Below, one piece after another: positions 36,740 to 46,160 of a DNA stretch of 64,000 nt. Each line of letters opens with the position of its first letter. The stretch's first letter is position 1. The notes under the pieces are model-generated. The model did not search any database. It worked only from the letters and a program-made list of their open reading frames with translations, and was not told where the DNA came from. Made by a program: the position numbers and the translations under genes. The stretch is taken from positions 384,496-448,495 of the forward strand of contig DAOUGQ010000018.1 in the NCBI GenBank assembly GCA_034429195.1. Reading direction: 5' to 3'. Source of the stretch: UBA4782 sp034429195 (GTDB lineage Bacteria > Chloroflexota > Anaerolineae > Anaerolineales > Anaerolineaceae).

Positions 36740-37786
36740 TTACTTTACTGCAGAGGTGTAATCAAAACCAGCAGCCTGGATATATACACGGAAGTCATCA
36801 TAGAAAGAATCTTCACATTCTTTAACCGATTCAAATTCATAGATGGCTTTGAGAATTGCTTTTCCGTCTTCAGATGAGGACATTTGAATGAAAGCATCTT
36901 TGAATTTTTGAACCATCTCAGGAGACATGGTTGTGGCAAATGAAATGTTATCATTAGGGATGATTGGGTCTGTTCGCCAAATCACATCGATCTTTTCCAT
37001 CACATCAGGAATTTGCTCTTGTAAAGTTGGGTTTGTCCGAACATCGATGAATGTAGCGCCAAAATCGCATATTCCGCCAGCATTTAAAGCGGTAACAACT
37101 GTTGGATGACCCTGAACAAATGCGCCTGCTTTTGTTGGAATACCTAAATTTTGGAGAATGCCGTAGGGAATAATGTAACCAGAGGTAGACAGAGGATCTG
37201 TCCAGCAAGGTTTCTTATCTGCAAATTGCGCAAGAGCTGTTGCTGCATCTGCTGTATTAGTATTGGTCTCGGAATCAAAATATGATGTGAAGCCACTGGA
37301 TTTAGCAGCAACAAATTGAGCGCCATAAAAAGTCGAGCCATAACGTTCTACGATCAAACCTACATCCGCATACCCCTTATCATGCGCAACAAGATAAGCG
37401 AAAGTTGGGAATAACGCAATGTGAGCATTTCCTGACCCCATTGCTTCGATCAATGCAGCGTATGAAGTTGGGATGTTCGTGACAATTTTGTATCCGGTTA
37501 ATTCCATTAACTTATCAGCAAGTGCCTGTCCACTTTCAGCAACTTGTTGACTGGTCATGGATGGCGCAAAAGCCAGAACAACAGGATTCTCTTCAGTTCC
37601 TAACTCAACTGGTGCTTCAGTTGGTTCAGGGGTTGCTACTGGTGCTTCGGTTTCCGCAGGAGCTTCAGTTTCTACAACTTCAGGTGCCTGGGTGGGTTGA
37701 GGTGCAGATGTTGGTTTGCACGAAGTTAAAATCATCGTGCTCATTACCAGCACTGTTAAAACGATAAACAAACTTCGCTTCTTCAT
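36740..37786 (-). CDS. phnD: Phosphonate-type ABC transporter substrate-binding lipoprotein
   Basis: The start is set at the ATG at 37786 because AGGAGA lies ahead of it and the product begins with a signal peptide; the frame extends further upstream without a sensible start. The 348-residue protein has a lipobox ending in LTSC (lipid-modified Cys at residue 23), then a Thr/Pro/Glu/Ala-rich linker of about 45 residues, then a PhnD-like periplasmic-binding fold with the conserved ALIEAMGSGNAHIALFPTFAY segment. It binds the substrate outside the cell membrane. The anion bound could be phosphonate, phosphite or phosphate. Confidence 0.92.
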   Translation of the reverse strand: MKKRSLFIVLTVLVMSTMILTSCKPTSAPQPTQAPEVVETEAPAETEAPVATPEPTEAPVELGTEENPVVLAFAPSMTSQQVAESGQALADKLMELTGYKIVTNIPTSYAALIEAMGSGNAHIALFPTFAYLVAHDKGYADVGLIVERYGSTFYGAQFVAAKSSGFTSYFDSETNTNTADAATALAQFADKKPCWTDPLSTSGYIIPYGILQNLGIPTKAGAFVQGHPTVVTALNAGGICDFGATFIDVRTNPTLQEQIPDVMEKIDVIWRTDPIIPNDNISFATTMSPEMVQKFKDAFIQMSSSEDGKAILKAIYEFESVKECEDSFYDDFRVYIQAAGFDYTSAVK

Positions 37787-37840
37787 GGGCAAATTCTCCT
37801 TCTTTGGATTTTTTTGGAAGTTGATCTTCCCGACTCTATT

Positions 37841-37868
37841 ATTATAGCGAATTTCGTTTTCAATACAA
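37841..37868 (-). promoter_or_regulatory. Promoter of the phn operon
   Basis: On the - strand TTGTAT (37868-37863) and TATAAT (37846-37841) are 16 bases apart, and the -10 box ends about 55 bases ahead of the phnD start. The TATAAT box is perfect. No Pho-box-like direct repeat was recognised. Confidence 0.6.
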
Positions 37869-37932
37869 CCTTTAATGGTCATAAAATAATGTTGATATTG
37901 ATCAATAAGTACTATTTCAACAAATTAGCCAT

Positions 37933-37961
37933 TTGACCAAAAAATGCTTAGTAGGTAAAAT
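37933..37961 (+). promoter_or_regulatory. Promoter of the FmdB-like gene
   Basis: TTGACC (37933-37938) and TAAAAT (37956-37961) with a 17-base spacer, placed 18 bases ahead of the ATG at 37980. Confidence 0.6.
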
Positions 37962-37979
37962 ACGAATGAAGGATTTCTT

Positions 37980-38207
37980 ATGCCAATTTACGAATATCAT
38001 TGCCAACAATGTGGTTCAACCTTTGATGAAATCAGGCCAATCAGCCAGGCTGATGACCCGATTTCATGTAAAAATTGTAACAGCCAGAATACGAAACGAA
38101 GCATATCTCATTGCTTTTCTCACTCAAATTCCTCCGACTCAAGTTACAGCAACTCGGGTGGATGTGGAAATTGCTCGAGTCATTCCTGTGCTACCTGTCA
38201 TCACTGA
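37980..38207 (+). CDS. FmdB-family zinc ribbon protein
   Basis: A 75-residue protein that opens with the exact FmdB pattern MPIYEYHCQQCG, with a second CxxC at CKNC, together a zinc ribbon of about 42 residues. The remaining tail is rich in Ser, Cys, Gly and His, with several CxxC pairs and a terminal His-His, and may bind extra metal. FmdB-like proteins are proposed regulators, but their function is not settled. It has its own promoter and terminator. A longer overlapping frame (37933-38307) is a shadow. Confidence 0.88.
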   Translation: MPIYEYHCQQCGSTFDEIRPISQADDPISCKNCNSQNTKRSISHCFSHSNSSDSSYSNSGGCGNCSSHSCATCHH

Positions 38208-38247
38208 TCAGTGTGACATTTTTTCCATAATCACATCCAAATATCCA

Positions 38248-38276
38248 TTGGGACATTTGTCCCTTTTTGTTATACT
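38248..38276 (+). promoter_or_regulatory. Candidate promoter of the ornithine carbamoyltransferase operon
   Basis: TTGGGA (38248-38253) and TATACT (38271-38276) with a 17-base spacer, about 37 bases ahead of the ATG at 38313. It overlaps the terminator hairpin of the preceding gene. Confidence 0.5.
38250..38268 (+). terminator. Intrinsic terminator after the FmdB-like gene
   Basis: GGGAC and GTCCC around ATTT, followed by five T residues. It is short but well formed, 42 bases after the stop codon. It overlaps the proposed promoter of the next gene. Confidence 0.65.
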
Positions 38277-38312
38277 TGTTAAGCTATTTCAACTTTCTGG
38301 AGGGTAAGCTGA

Positions 38313-39233
38313 ATGAAAAAGGATTTTCTTGCAATTTCTGATTACTCAAGTGATGAATTACAACAGATTTTAGATCTCGCAATAAAACTAAAAAAAGAGT
38401 ATTTTGCGGGTGGCAATAAACCACTTTTGAAGAATAAAGTTTTGGGTATGATCTTTCAAAAACCCAGTCTACGCACAAGAGTAAGTTTTGATATGGCTAT
38501 GCGCCATCTGGGTGGAGATGCCCTTTATCTTTCTCCAAATGAAATTGGCTTGGGGCAACGGGAAAGCATTGCTGACGTATCTAGAGTATTATCGGGTTAT
38601 GTCGATGCCCTCATGGCGCGTGTATTTGCGCATGATCATGTTTTAGAGTTAGCTAAGTGGTCAAGCATTCCTGTAATCAATGGATTAAGTGATTACAACC
38701 ACCCTTGCCAGGGAATGGCGGATGCATTAACTATAATTGAAAAATTTGGGACGTTGAAAGATCTGAATGTGACTTTTGTAGGTGATGGAAATAATGTTGC
38801 AGTATCTTTAATGCACATTTGCGCGAAACTGGGTGCAAATTTCACAATCGCAAATCCTGAAGAATATGATATTGTTCCCTTAGCAATCGAACGGGCAAAA
38901 GAATTTGCAAAAATATCTGGTAGTTCATTGCGTTTTCTTCGTGACCCACATCAAGCTGTAAAAAATGCCCAGGTCATTTATACAGATACCTGGACAAGTA
39001 TGGGGCAGGAATCTGAAAGCAAAAAACGCGAATTGGTATTCCCTCCATATCAGGTAAACCAACAATTAATATCTGAAGCAGACAAGGATGTGATAGTTTT
39101 ACATTGTCTTCCTGCACATCGTGGTCAAGAAATAACAGATGAAGTTGCAGATGGTTCTCATTCAATGTTATTCCCTCAGGCACATAACCGGTTACATGCC
39201 CAAAAAGCAGTGCTGGTCCATCTACTCGCTTAG
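38313..39233 (+). CDS. argF: Ornithine carbamoyltransferase
   Basis: A 306-residue enzyme with all the classic motifs: SLRTR (carbamoyl phosphate, near residue 52), HPCQ near 130, FVGDGNNV near 152, DTWTSMG near 228 and HCLPAHRG near 264. It makes citrulline from ornithine and carbamoyl phosphate or, in catabolism, the reverse (arcB role). It is followed after 26 bases by an ornithine aminotransferase gene, which favours ornithine/arginine/citrulline use; biosynthesis cannot be excluded, as no other arg gene is in the window. TTCTGGAGGG precedes the ATG. Confidence 0.94.
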   Translation: MKKDFLAISDYSSDELQQILDLAIKLKKEYFAGGNKPLLKNKVLGMIFQKPSLRTRVSFDMAMRHLGGDALYLSPNEIGLGQRESIADVSRVLSGYVDALMARVFAHDHVLELAKWSSIPVINGLSDYNHPCQGMADALTIIEKFGTLKDLNVTFVGDGNNVAVSLMHICAKLGANFTIANPEEYDIVPLAIERAKEFAKISGSSLRFLRDPHQAVKNAQVIYTDTWTSMGQESESKKRELVFPPYQVNQQLISEADKDVIVLHCLPAHRGQEITDEVADGSHSMLFPQAHNRLHAQKAVLVHLLA

Positions 39234-39259
39234 ATTTCTTAGATCCGCTGAATGGAGAA

Positions 39260-40465
39260 ATGATGAAAACACAAGATTACATCGCAATAGAAGATCAATA
39301 CGGTGCTCATAATTATCACCCTCTGGATGTTGTTATTACAAAAGGTGAAGGGGTCTGGGTTTATGATGCAGAAGGAAAACGTTACCTTGATTGTTTGAGC
39401 GCTTATTCAGCTCTTAATCAAGGTCATGTACACCCTAGAATTCTCAAAGCGATGATCGATCAAGCACAGCGTGTAACGTTGACTTCTCGCGCTTTCCGTA
39501 ATGATCAACTACCTCTGTTCTATAAGGAACTTTCAGATTTGACCGGATATGAAATGTCCCTCCCGATGAACAGTGGTGCAGAAGCAGTGGAAACTGCACT
39601 TAAGGTCGCTCGTAAATGGGGATACGTTTCCAAAGGAATACCTCGTCATCAAGCTGAGATTATCATTGCAGAAGGCAACTTCCATGGTCGCACTATTTCG
39701 ATCATATCGTTCTCTTCTGAACCTTTCTATCGCGATGATTTTGGGCCCTTCACTCCTGGCTTCAAGATGGTACCCTACGGGGATGCTGAAGCTATCCAAA
39801 AAGCGATAACTCCAAATACCGCTGCAGTCATGTTGGAGCCAATTCAAGGGGAAGGGGGTGTCATTATTCCCCCCGCTGGTTATCTCAAACAAGTAAGTGA
39901 GATTTGCAAGGCAAATAATGTGATGTTTATTGCAGATGAAATTCAGACAGGATTAGGTCGAACTGGTAAGCTATTTGCCTGTCAACATGAGAATGTTCGC
40001 CCAGATATGATAATCATAGGCAAAGCGCTTTCAGGCGGCTTTTACCCAATTTCTGCGGTACTGGCTGATAAGCCAATTCTTGGTCTTATACAACCAGGTG
40101 AACACGGTTCAACGTTTGGTGGTAACCCTGTCGCTGCTGCAATTGGCCGCGAATCTTTGAAAGTGATCGTAGAAGAAAAATTGGTTGAAAAAGCAGCCAC
40201 CTTAGGTGAATATTTCATTGAACAGCTTTCGGAAATTCCCAGCCCTCATGTTAAAGAAGTTCGAGGGAAAGGTTTGCTAATCGGTGTTGAGTTAAAACCT
40301 GAAGCAGGTGGTGCCCGTCGCTTCTGTGAGGTTCTCAAAGAGAATGGTTTGCTTGCAAAAGAAACTCACGAACGAGTTATTCGTTTTGCTCCACCATTGG
40401 TGATAGATAAAGACACCATCGATTGGGCGATCAATATTATCCGACCAGTTTTGAATATGCCCTGA
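39260..40465 (+). CDS. rocD: Ornithine aminotransferase (ornithine-oxoacid transaminase)
   Basis: A 401-residue class-III pyridoxal-phosphate aminotransferase. The N-terminus YGAHNYHPLDVV and LSAYSALNQGHVHP are typical of ornithine delta-aminotransferase rather than acetylornithine aminotransferase. The cofactor Lys is in IIIGKALSGG (near residue 254), preceded by ADEIQTGLGRTG. It converts ornithine and a 2-oxoacid to glutamate semialdehyde, linking ornithine to proline or glutamate. It lies in one run with the carbamoyltransferase upstream and a CoA-transferase seven bases downstream. Confidence 0.93.
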   Translation: MMKTQDYIAIEDQYGAHNYHPLDVVITKGEGVWVYDAEGKRYLDCLSAYSALNQGHVHPRILKAMIDQAQRVTLTSRAFRNDQLPLFYKELSDLTGYEMSLPMNSGAEAVETALKVARKWGYVSKGIPRHQAEIIIAEGNFHGRTISIISFSSEPFYRDDFGPFTPGFKMVPYGDAEAIQKAITPNTAAVMLEPIQGEGGVIIPPAGYLKQVSEICKANNVMFIADEIQTGLGRTGKLFACQHENVRPDMIIIGKALSGGFYPISAVLADKPILGLIQPGEHGSTFGGNPVAAAIGRESLKVIVEEKLVEKAATLGEYFIEQLSEIPSPHVKEVRGKGLLIGVELKPEAGGARRFCEVLKENGLLAKETHERVIRFAPPLVIDKDTIDWAINIIRPVLNMP

Positions 40466-40472
40466 TAATGCT

Positions 40473-41789
40473 ATGGAATGGAAACATCGATTTACCAATC
40501 GTCTTTCCACCCCATCAGAAGCAGTTGAATATATAAAATCGGGGTTTCGTATTTTTCTGACGGGGAACTGTTCAGTTCCCCAGTCGCTTTTAACTGCTCT
40601 AGTGAAGAAAGCACCTGCACTTCAAAATGTCGAGATCTGCCAGGCATTAACAGTCTGCGGCAGTGATTATGTTGCACCAGAACTGGAAGGACATCTTCGA
40701 GTTAATAGTTTCTTTTCTGGAGCAAATGTTCGCCGGGCTATCAACGAAGGTAGAGCAGATTATACGCCGATATTATTATCGGAATTTCCTCTGGTTTTTT
40801 CGCGAGGTATCGTCCCGTTGGATGCCGCGCTTGTCCATTTATCCCCTCCCGATGAAAACGGTTATTGCACTTATGGCATAGAGGCTGGATTAACCAGGAC
40901 AGCTGCAGAATCGGCAAAAATTATCATCGCAGAAGTTAATGAACAAATGCCTGCGATCTATGGTGATACCAAAATCCATATTGACGATGTTGATGTTGTT
41001 GTGCCCGTGGATTATCCATTGGGTAGTCTTAATATGGCTGAAGACAAAAAGAATAATGGGCAGATTATAGACAAAATCGGACAAATCATTGCAGAGCGAA
41101 TTCCAGATGAAGCTACTCTACAAACAGGAATTGGAATTCTACCCGATTCAGTATTGAAGCATCTAATGGGGAAAAAGAATCTGGGTATACATACCGAACT
41201 CTTTTCCGATGGAATCATCGATCTGGTAGAAGCAGGGGTAATTAATGGCGCCTGCAAGAGTATTCACCCACACAAAATAACAGCAGGTTTTTTGCTTGGA
41301 ACAAAAAGACTGTTTGATTGGGCAAATAAAAATCCCATGATTGAATTGCAGCGCACAGAATATATCAATAATCCTTTTACTATTGCTAAGAATCATCGCA
41401 TGGTCGCTCTTAATTCTGCCATCGAAGTAGATTTGACAGGCCAGGTATGTTCCGATTCGATTGGGCATCAATTCTATTCAGGCGCAGGTGGACAGCTAGA
41501 TTTCATTTTTGGCTCGTCAATGTCTGAAGGCGGTTTACCAATCATTGCACTTCCTTCTTCTACTACAAATCGTAATGGCGAATGTTTCAGCCGGATCGTT
41601 TCTTCATTAAAACCCGGTGCTGGGGTTATCACAACTCGAAATCATGTTCACTATATTTGCACTGAATATGGCATGGTAGATCTTTACGGTAAAACAGTAC
41701 GCGAAAGGGCAAAGTTACTAATTTCCATTGCTCATCCCGATTTTCGGGATAAATTGATGTTCGAAGCTCAACAATTGAAGTATATTTAG
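40473..41789 (+). CDS. Acetyl-CoA hydrolase/transferase family protein (4-hydroxybutyrate CoA-transferase-like)
   Basis: A 438-residue protein of the Cat1/Cat2/AbfT family. The catalytic Glu is in HTELFSDG (near residue 240), and GAGGQLDFIFGSSMS near 340 is the CoA-binding region. Length and motifs match butyryl- or 4-hydroxybutyrate:acetate CoA-transferases. It follows the ornithine aminotransferase gene closely and may activate an acid made in amino-acid fermentation. The exact acid is unknown. Confidence 0.88.
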   Translation: MEWKHRFTNRLSTPSEAVEYIKSGFRIFLTGNCSVPQSLLTALVKKAPALQNVEICQALTVCGSDYVAPELEGHLRVNSFFSGANVRRAINEGRADYTPILLSEFPLVFSRGIVPLDAALVHLSPPDENGYCTYGIEAGLTRTAAESAKIIIAEVNEQMPAIYGDTKIHIDDVDVVVPVDYPLGSLNMAEDKKNNGQIIDKIGQIIAERIPDEATLQTGIGILPDSVLKHLMGKKNLGIHTELFSDGIIDLVEAGVINGACKSIHPHKITAGFLLGTKRLFDWANKNPMIELQRTEYINNPFTIAKNHRMVALNSAIEVDLTGQVCSDSIGHQFYSGAGGQLDFIFGSSMSEGGLPIIALPSSTTNRNGECFSRIVSSLKPGAGVITTRNHVHYICTEYGMVDLYGKTVRERAKLLISIAHPDFRDKLMFEAQQLKYI

Positions 41790-41811
41790 ACTGGAGGTAA
41801 ATAGCATCAGA

Positions 41812-43275
41812 ATGGAAAGATTTGCCAAAATCATTGCAACAATTGGTCCTGCCAGTCAAAAAAAAGAAGTTCTCATGGAAATGATCAAAGCTGGAATGAA
41901 TGTAGCCAGGCTTAATTTTTCTCATGGAACCCATGATGAACATCAAAACGTATTCAACATTATTCGTGAAGTCTCAAAAGAATTGGATATACCTGTAGCA
42001 ATTCTCGCAGATCTATGTGGACCAAAAATTCGTGTGGGTGCTCTTCCACCAGAAGGGGTTCCACTAATTGCTGATGATAGTATCTACATTATATCTACTG
42101 AAAATGAAGTTAATCCGATCAATCACCTTTCAAGCTCAACTGTAATTTCGATCAATATCCCCAATATCTCCACTGCTTTCCAACCAGGTAATCGCATATT
42201 AATGGACGACGGTAAACTGGAATTAGTTGTAGAAGATATTATTGATCAGGTTGTTAAAGCAAAAGTTATTACTGGAGGGATACTAAAATCACATAAAGGC
42301 GTCAATTTGCCTTCTGCAAAATTGAGTGTAAACGCACTTACTGATAAGGATATCCATGATCTAGAATTTGCTCTACATCTTGGAGTTGATGCCATTGCCA
42401 TCTCCTTTGTACGTTCCAGCGAAGATATTCTCTATACCCGACAAAAAATACAAGAATTTGTTAAAGAACCAAATTTTCATATACCAATAATTGCCAAGAT
42501 CGAACGACCGGAAGCAGTAGAAAACCTCGATTCAATTTTAGATGTAACTGATGGGATAATGGTTGCCCGTGGCGATCTTGGAATTGAGACTTCAACCGCT
42601 ACTGTTCCAATAATTCAGAAGTCCGCAATTCAAAAAGCATTGATTCACTCAAAGTATGTCATAACAGCAACACAGATGCTCGAATCAATGATCAATAATC
42701 CTCGTCCAACCAGGGCTGAAGCCTCGGATGTTGCAAATGCTATTTTTGATGGCACGGATGCAGTCATGCTTTCTGGAGAGACAGCTGTAGGCAAATACCC
42801 CGTTGAATCAATACGTAATATGGATGAGATAGTTCGTACAGCAGAGCAAAACAATGATTCTTGGAGTATCTGCTCTCATGTTCATGTGAATGATAAACTA
42901 GGCGATGATGCTCTTTCTATTTGTCGTGCAGCGAATGAGCTTGCCCATGATACAAATGTAGAGTGCATTGCCGTCTTTACCCTGACTGGTCGAACAGCTT
43001 TATACATGTCAAAAGTTCGCCCGCGGGTGACGATCCATGCATTCACACCTCATGAAAGAACATACAATCGTTTGGCATTATATTGGGGTGTCTTTCCTCA
43101 TATAGTTGAATTTGCTCACAGTGTTGAGAATATGATCAGCATCGTAGATAAAGCATTGCAATCAACGACGATCCATGAACCAGGACAGCAGGTCGTCATG
43201 CTGTCTGGCTTACCTGTAAATGCCATGCGTGCTCCAAATATGGCACTTTTACATACACTTGGAGAACCATACTAA
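41812..43275 (+). CDS. pyk: Pyruvate kinase
   Basis: A 487-residue enzyme with ATIGPAS at the N-terminus, NFSHGTH, the catalytic Lys in IIAKIERPEAVEN (near residue 229), MVARGDLGIE and the ATQMLESMINNPRPTRAEASD block, which includes part of the pyruvate kinase signature. It converts phosphoenolpyruvate and ADP to pyruvate and ATP in glycolysis. The C-terminal domain is of normal size, with no extra phosphohistidine domain. ACTGGAGGT lies ahead of the ATG. Confidence 0.95.
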   Translation: MERFAKIIATIGPASQKKEVLMEMIKAGMNVARLNFSHGTHDEHQNVFNIIREVSKELDIPVAILADLCGPKIRVGALPPEGVPLIADDSIYIISTENEVNPINHLSSSTVISINIPNISTAFQPGNRILMDDGKLELVVEDIIDQVVKAKVITGGILKSHKGVNLPSAKLSVNALTDKDIHDLEFALHLGVDAIAISFVRSSEDILYTRQKIQEFVKEPNFHIPIIAKIERPEAVENLDSILDVTDGIMVARGDLGIETSTATVPIIQKSAIQKALIHSKYVITATQMLESMINNPRPTRAEASDVANAIFDGTDAVMLSGETAVGKYPVESIRNMDEIVRTAEQNNDSWSICSHVHVNDKLGDDALSICRAANELAHDTNVECIAVFTLTGRTALYMSKVRPRVTIHAFTPHERTYNRLALYWGVFPHIVEFAHSVENMISIVDKALQSTTIHEPGQQVVMLSGLPVNAMRAPNMALLHTLGEPY

Positions 43276-43284
43276 ATTTTCTTG

Positions 43285-44766
43285 ATGGATACTTCGAATC
43301 CTTATAAGATTGCTTTCGACAATTTTTACCTTGCTCAATGTATCATTAGCGAAGGCCTTATTCAAGATTCCAATAACTCATTCAATAATCTATTTGGAAT
43401 TGAAAAAGAATTACCATCGCAAAGAATCATTGACTACGTAAATCCACAATTTAAAAAGAATTTCCTCAACAACATTCAAGATATTCTGAAAAGTAAAAAC
43501 GATAGTGCGATCACAACGATTCCTTTTCGGATTAATTCACATACTTATCGGGATTTTGAAACACATCTTTGCGTGATTCCAAAAGAAAATACTCGAAATA
43601 CTATCCTCCTCACGTTCTATGATATCGAAAAGGCACGGAATTTAGACCTGATCGAAAATGAACAAAGAACTATCGCTGACGTTTTGAGAGATATCTCCGC
43701 AACGCTCAACAGTAATTTGGATTTTGATACGATCTTGGAAAAAATTTTAGAGCAAATGGCACGAGTAGTACCGTATGATTCAGCCAGCATAATGCTGCTT
43801 GAGAAAGACCAGGAAACGGCACGTATTTATTCAGCAAAAGGTCTATATGATCAGCGTGGTCTATTGGATTGGAGAAAAGAAGGGACGCTGCTAGTTAGTA
43901 AGACACCCATTCTACGCCGCATGTTTCTTACCGGCTTACCCCTGGTGGTTCCCGATACCACCTCCGAACCTACATGGGTCATTACTCCACAAACAGCCTG
44001 GATCAATTCATTTGCTGGTGCTCCCATTAAAAGTCGAAGCGGAACGATCATTGGCTTTCTTAATCTAAATAGCCCCATCAAGAATTATTTCACCTATTCA
44101 GCTGTTGAAAGATTACAGGCTTTTACCGATCAAGCTGGTATTGCTCTGTACAATGCGCGCCTTTTAAAAGACCTACGACAGAGTAATATCGACCTACTTG
44201 AAGCATACGAAAATACTCTCCAGGGTTGGTCAAAAGCATTGGAATATCGTGACGAAGATACTGAGGGCCACACACAGCGCGTAACTGATATTACCATGGC
44301 ATTATGTTCTTCCTTTGGCATCACAGAACCAGAATTAACGAAAATTCGTTATGGCGCATTACTACACGATATTGGCAAATTGGGTATCCCTGATGCTGTT
44401 CTAAATAAACCGGGTAAATTAACTGCAGAAGAATGGTCGATTATGCAAAAGCATCCTGAATTGGGACGTGAGATGTTGAAAGATATCCCATTTTTACAGG
44501 ATTCATTAGAAATACCCTACAGCCATCATGAACGATGGGATGGCACAGGTTATCCCCAGGGGTTGAAGGCTGAAGAAATCCCTATTGCAGCAAGAATTTT
44601 CTCCGTGGTTGATGTGTGGGATGCCATTGTATCGAAACGACCCTATCATGATGGTCATTCTACAAAGGAAGCCGCAAAATATATTGCTGATGAAGCCGGT
44701 AAACACTTCGATCCAGAAGTTGTCAACCGATTCTTATACTTACTTGAGCAAAAACACATGATCTAA
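43285..44766 (+). CDS. PAS-GAF-HD-GYP protein, probable cyclic-di-GMP phosphodiesterase
   Basis: A protein of about 493 residues; TTG at 43282 is also in frame, but the ATG directly after it is the simpler start. Residues 1-120 look like a PAS-type sensor, and residues 130-300 form a GAF domain (DSASIMLL, INSFAGAPIKSRSG). The rest is an HD-GYP domain with HTQRVTDI, LHDIGKLGIPD and the HHERWDGTGYPQGL motif intact. HD-GYP proteins hydrolyse cyclic-di-GMP or related dinucleotides. There is no membrane segment, so it senses a cytoplasmic signal. Confidence 0.92.
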   Translation: MDTSNPYKIAFDNFYLAQCIISEGLIQDSNNSFNNLFGIEKELPSQRIIDYVNPQFKKNFLNNIQDILKSKNDSAITTIPFRINSHTYRDFETHLCVIPKENTRNTILLTFYDIEKARNLDLIENEQRTIADVLRDISATLNSNLDFDTILEKILEQMARVVPYDSASIMLLEKDQETARIYSAKGLYDQRGLLDWRKEGTLLVSKTPILRRMFLTGLPLVVPDTTSEPTWVITPQTAWINSFAGAPIKSRSGTIIGFLNLNSPIKNYFTYSAVERLQAFTDQAGIALYNARLLKDLRQSNIDLLEAYENTLQGWSKALEYRDEDTEGHTQRVTDITMALCSSFGITEPELTKIRYGALLHDIGKLGIPDAVLNKPGKLTAEEWSIMQKHPELGREMLKDIPFLQDSLEIPYSHHERWDGTGYPQGLKAEEIPIAARIFSVVDVWDAIVSKRPYHDGHSTKEAAKYIADEAGKHFDPEVVNRFLYLLEQKHMI

Positions 44767-44785
44767 TTCCTTATTTGAGGTTTTG

Positions 44786-45910
44786 ATGCAAATTCGCGAA
44801 ATCAATGTTACTTCAATCAATGATCGGAATAAATTCATTCAATTTCCTTTTCGCTTATATAATGAGAATAAACAATGGGTACCACCATTCATAACTGACA
44901 TGCATTTTGTCATGAACAAGCAAAAATACCCTTTCTATCAGCATTCAGATGGTACTTTTTTTGTTTGTGAAAGTGGTAAGGAAGTTCTAGGACGAATAGC
45001 CATTCTTCATAATACAAACTATTGTAAATTTCATAACTTAAAAACAGCTTTTTTTTACTTTTTTGAATCAATAGACGATTTACAGATCGCAAAAAATCTA
45101 TTCGATGCCGCAATCAGTTGGGGGAAAAAGCGTGGCCTTACACAAATATATGGTCCTCGAGGTTTTTCCAGGGTAGGATGTAATGGTATTCTCACAAAGG
45201 GTTTCGAGTATTTGCCCGCTATGAATGTCATCTATAACTTCCCATATTATCCTGTGTTCATGGAAAAGATGGGATTTGTTCCTGAAACTGATTATCTTTC
45301 AGGGTATATTTCGCGTGACACCTTCCAGATACCACAAAAAGTTATAGAAATGGCTGAAAAGATAGCAAAGCGTAGTGATCTCTGGGTAAAAACATTTCGC
45401 AATAAAGCAGAAATGAAAGCCCTTATCCCTGAAGTCGATGCGATCCATTCTGCAGCTTTTGAAAACAATCCAGCTTATTATCCTTCAACAAAAGAGGAAT
45501 TTAAATTAATCGCTAATGGAATATTACAACTGGCAGACCCGGGTTTGATTAAAATGATCATGAAAGGGAATGAAGTTGCCGGTTTCATTATTGCTTATCA
45601 TGATCTATCAAAAGCTCTTCAACGCACAAAAGGTCAGATGGCACCTTTTGGATGGATTGAGTTTCTAAAAGAGAAGAAGCAAACCAACGTTGTAGACTTG
45701 AATGGTGTAGGCATTCTCCCAAAATTCCAAGGAACAGGTGCAAATATTCTCTTGTATTACGAATTACTAAGAACGCTTATAGCATACAAACAATTCGATA
45801 GGGCTGAATTTATTCAGGTGGATATTCGAAATTTTAAGAGCAAAAGCGATTCAGAAACCATGGGTGTGAATTGGCATAAATGTCATCGTACATATCAAAT
45901 GGAAATTTGA
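44786..45910 (+). CDS. GNAT-like acyltransferase of unknown substrate
   Basis: About 374 residues, with the start at the ATG after TTTTG; TTG at 44783 is in frame. The opening FIQFPFRLYNENKQWVPPF and the later GRIAILHN recall a broad family of conserved GNAT-like proteins in environmental bacteria. The C-terminal GVGILPKFQGTGANILLYYELL is the acetyl-CoA-binding motif of a GNAT fold. The substrate and role are not known. It ends close to a hairpin that separates it from the convergent oxidoreductase operon. Confidence 0.7.
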   Translation: MQIREINVTSINDRNKFIQFPFRLYNENKQWVPPFITDMHFVMNKQKYPFYQHSDGTFFVCESGKEVLGRIAILHNTNYCKFHNLKTAFFYFFESIDDLQIAKNLFDAAISWGKKRGLTQIYGPRGFSRVGCNGILTKGFEYLPAMNVIYNFPYYPVFMEKMGFVPETDYLSGYISRDTFQIPQKVIEMAEKIAKRSDLWVKTFRNKAEMKALIPEVDAIHSAAFENNPAYYPSTKEEFKLIANGILQLADPGLIKMIMKGNEVAGFIIAYHDLSKALQRTKGQMAPFGWIEFLKEKKQTNVVDLNGVGILPKFQGTGANILLYYELLRTLIAYKQFDRAEFIQVDIRNFKSKSDSETMGVNWHKCHRTYQMEI

Positions 45911-45963
45911 TTCATGGTAACAATTCTTCAAAATGTTTAATCGAATCCAATAATCTAAAATAA

Positions 45964-45993
45964 ATTGAGCGACCGGAAATCCGGTCACTCAAT
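45964..45993. terminator. Stem-loop between convergent genes
   Basis: ATTGAG-c-GACCGG pairs with CCGGTC-a-CTCAAT around AAAT, giving 12 base pairs with one internal mismatch. It lies 53 bases after the GNAT-like gene and is the only strong hairpin in the 250-base gap to the convergent oxidoreductase gene. The T-run is poor on both sides. The rest of the gap (to 46160) shows no supported gene. Confidence 0.6.
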
Positions 45994-46160
45994 ATAATAC
46001 TACACCATTATTCTGTAAGTTTCAGGATTTACTGCAAGTAATCATTTTTTCTTTTGTCTAATCAGGAGCTGGCAAATTCAAATTATCTGCTGGTTCCTGG
46101 ACAGAGTTGGTTTAGGATTCCGCCCACTCGATTGCCTGTTTATCACTTAAGACTTGATCA

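Noticed and set aside
37933..38307. A 124-codon open frame overlapping the FmdB-like gene
   Set aside because: It covers the FmdB zinc ribbon in another frame, includes the promoter and the terminator hairpin, and its product has no recognisable pattern.
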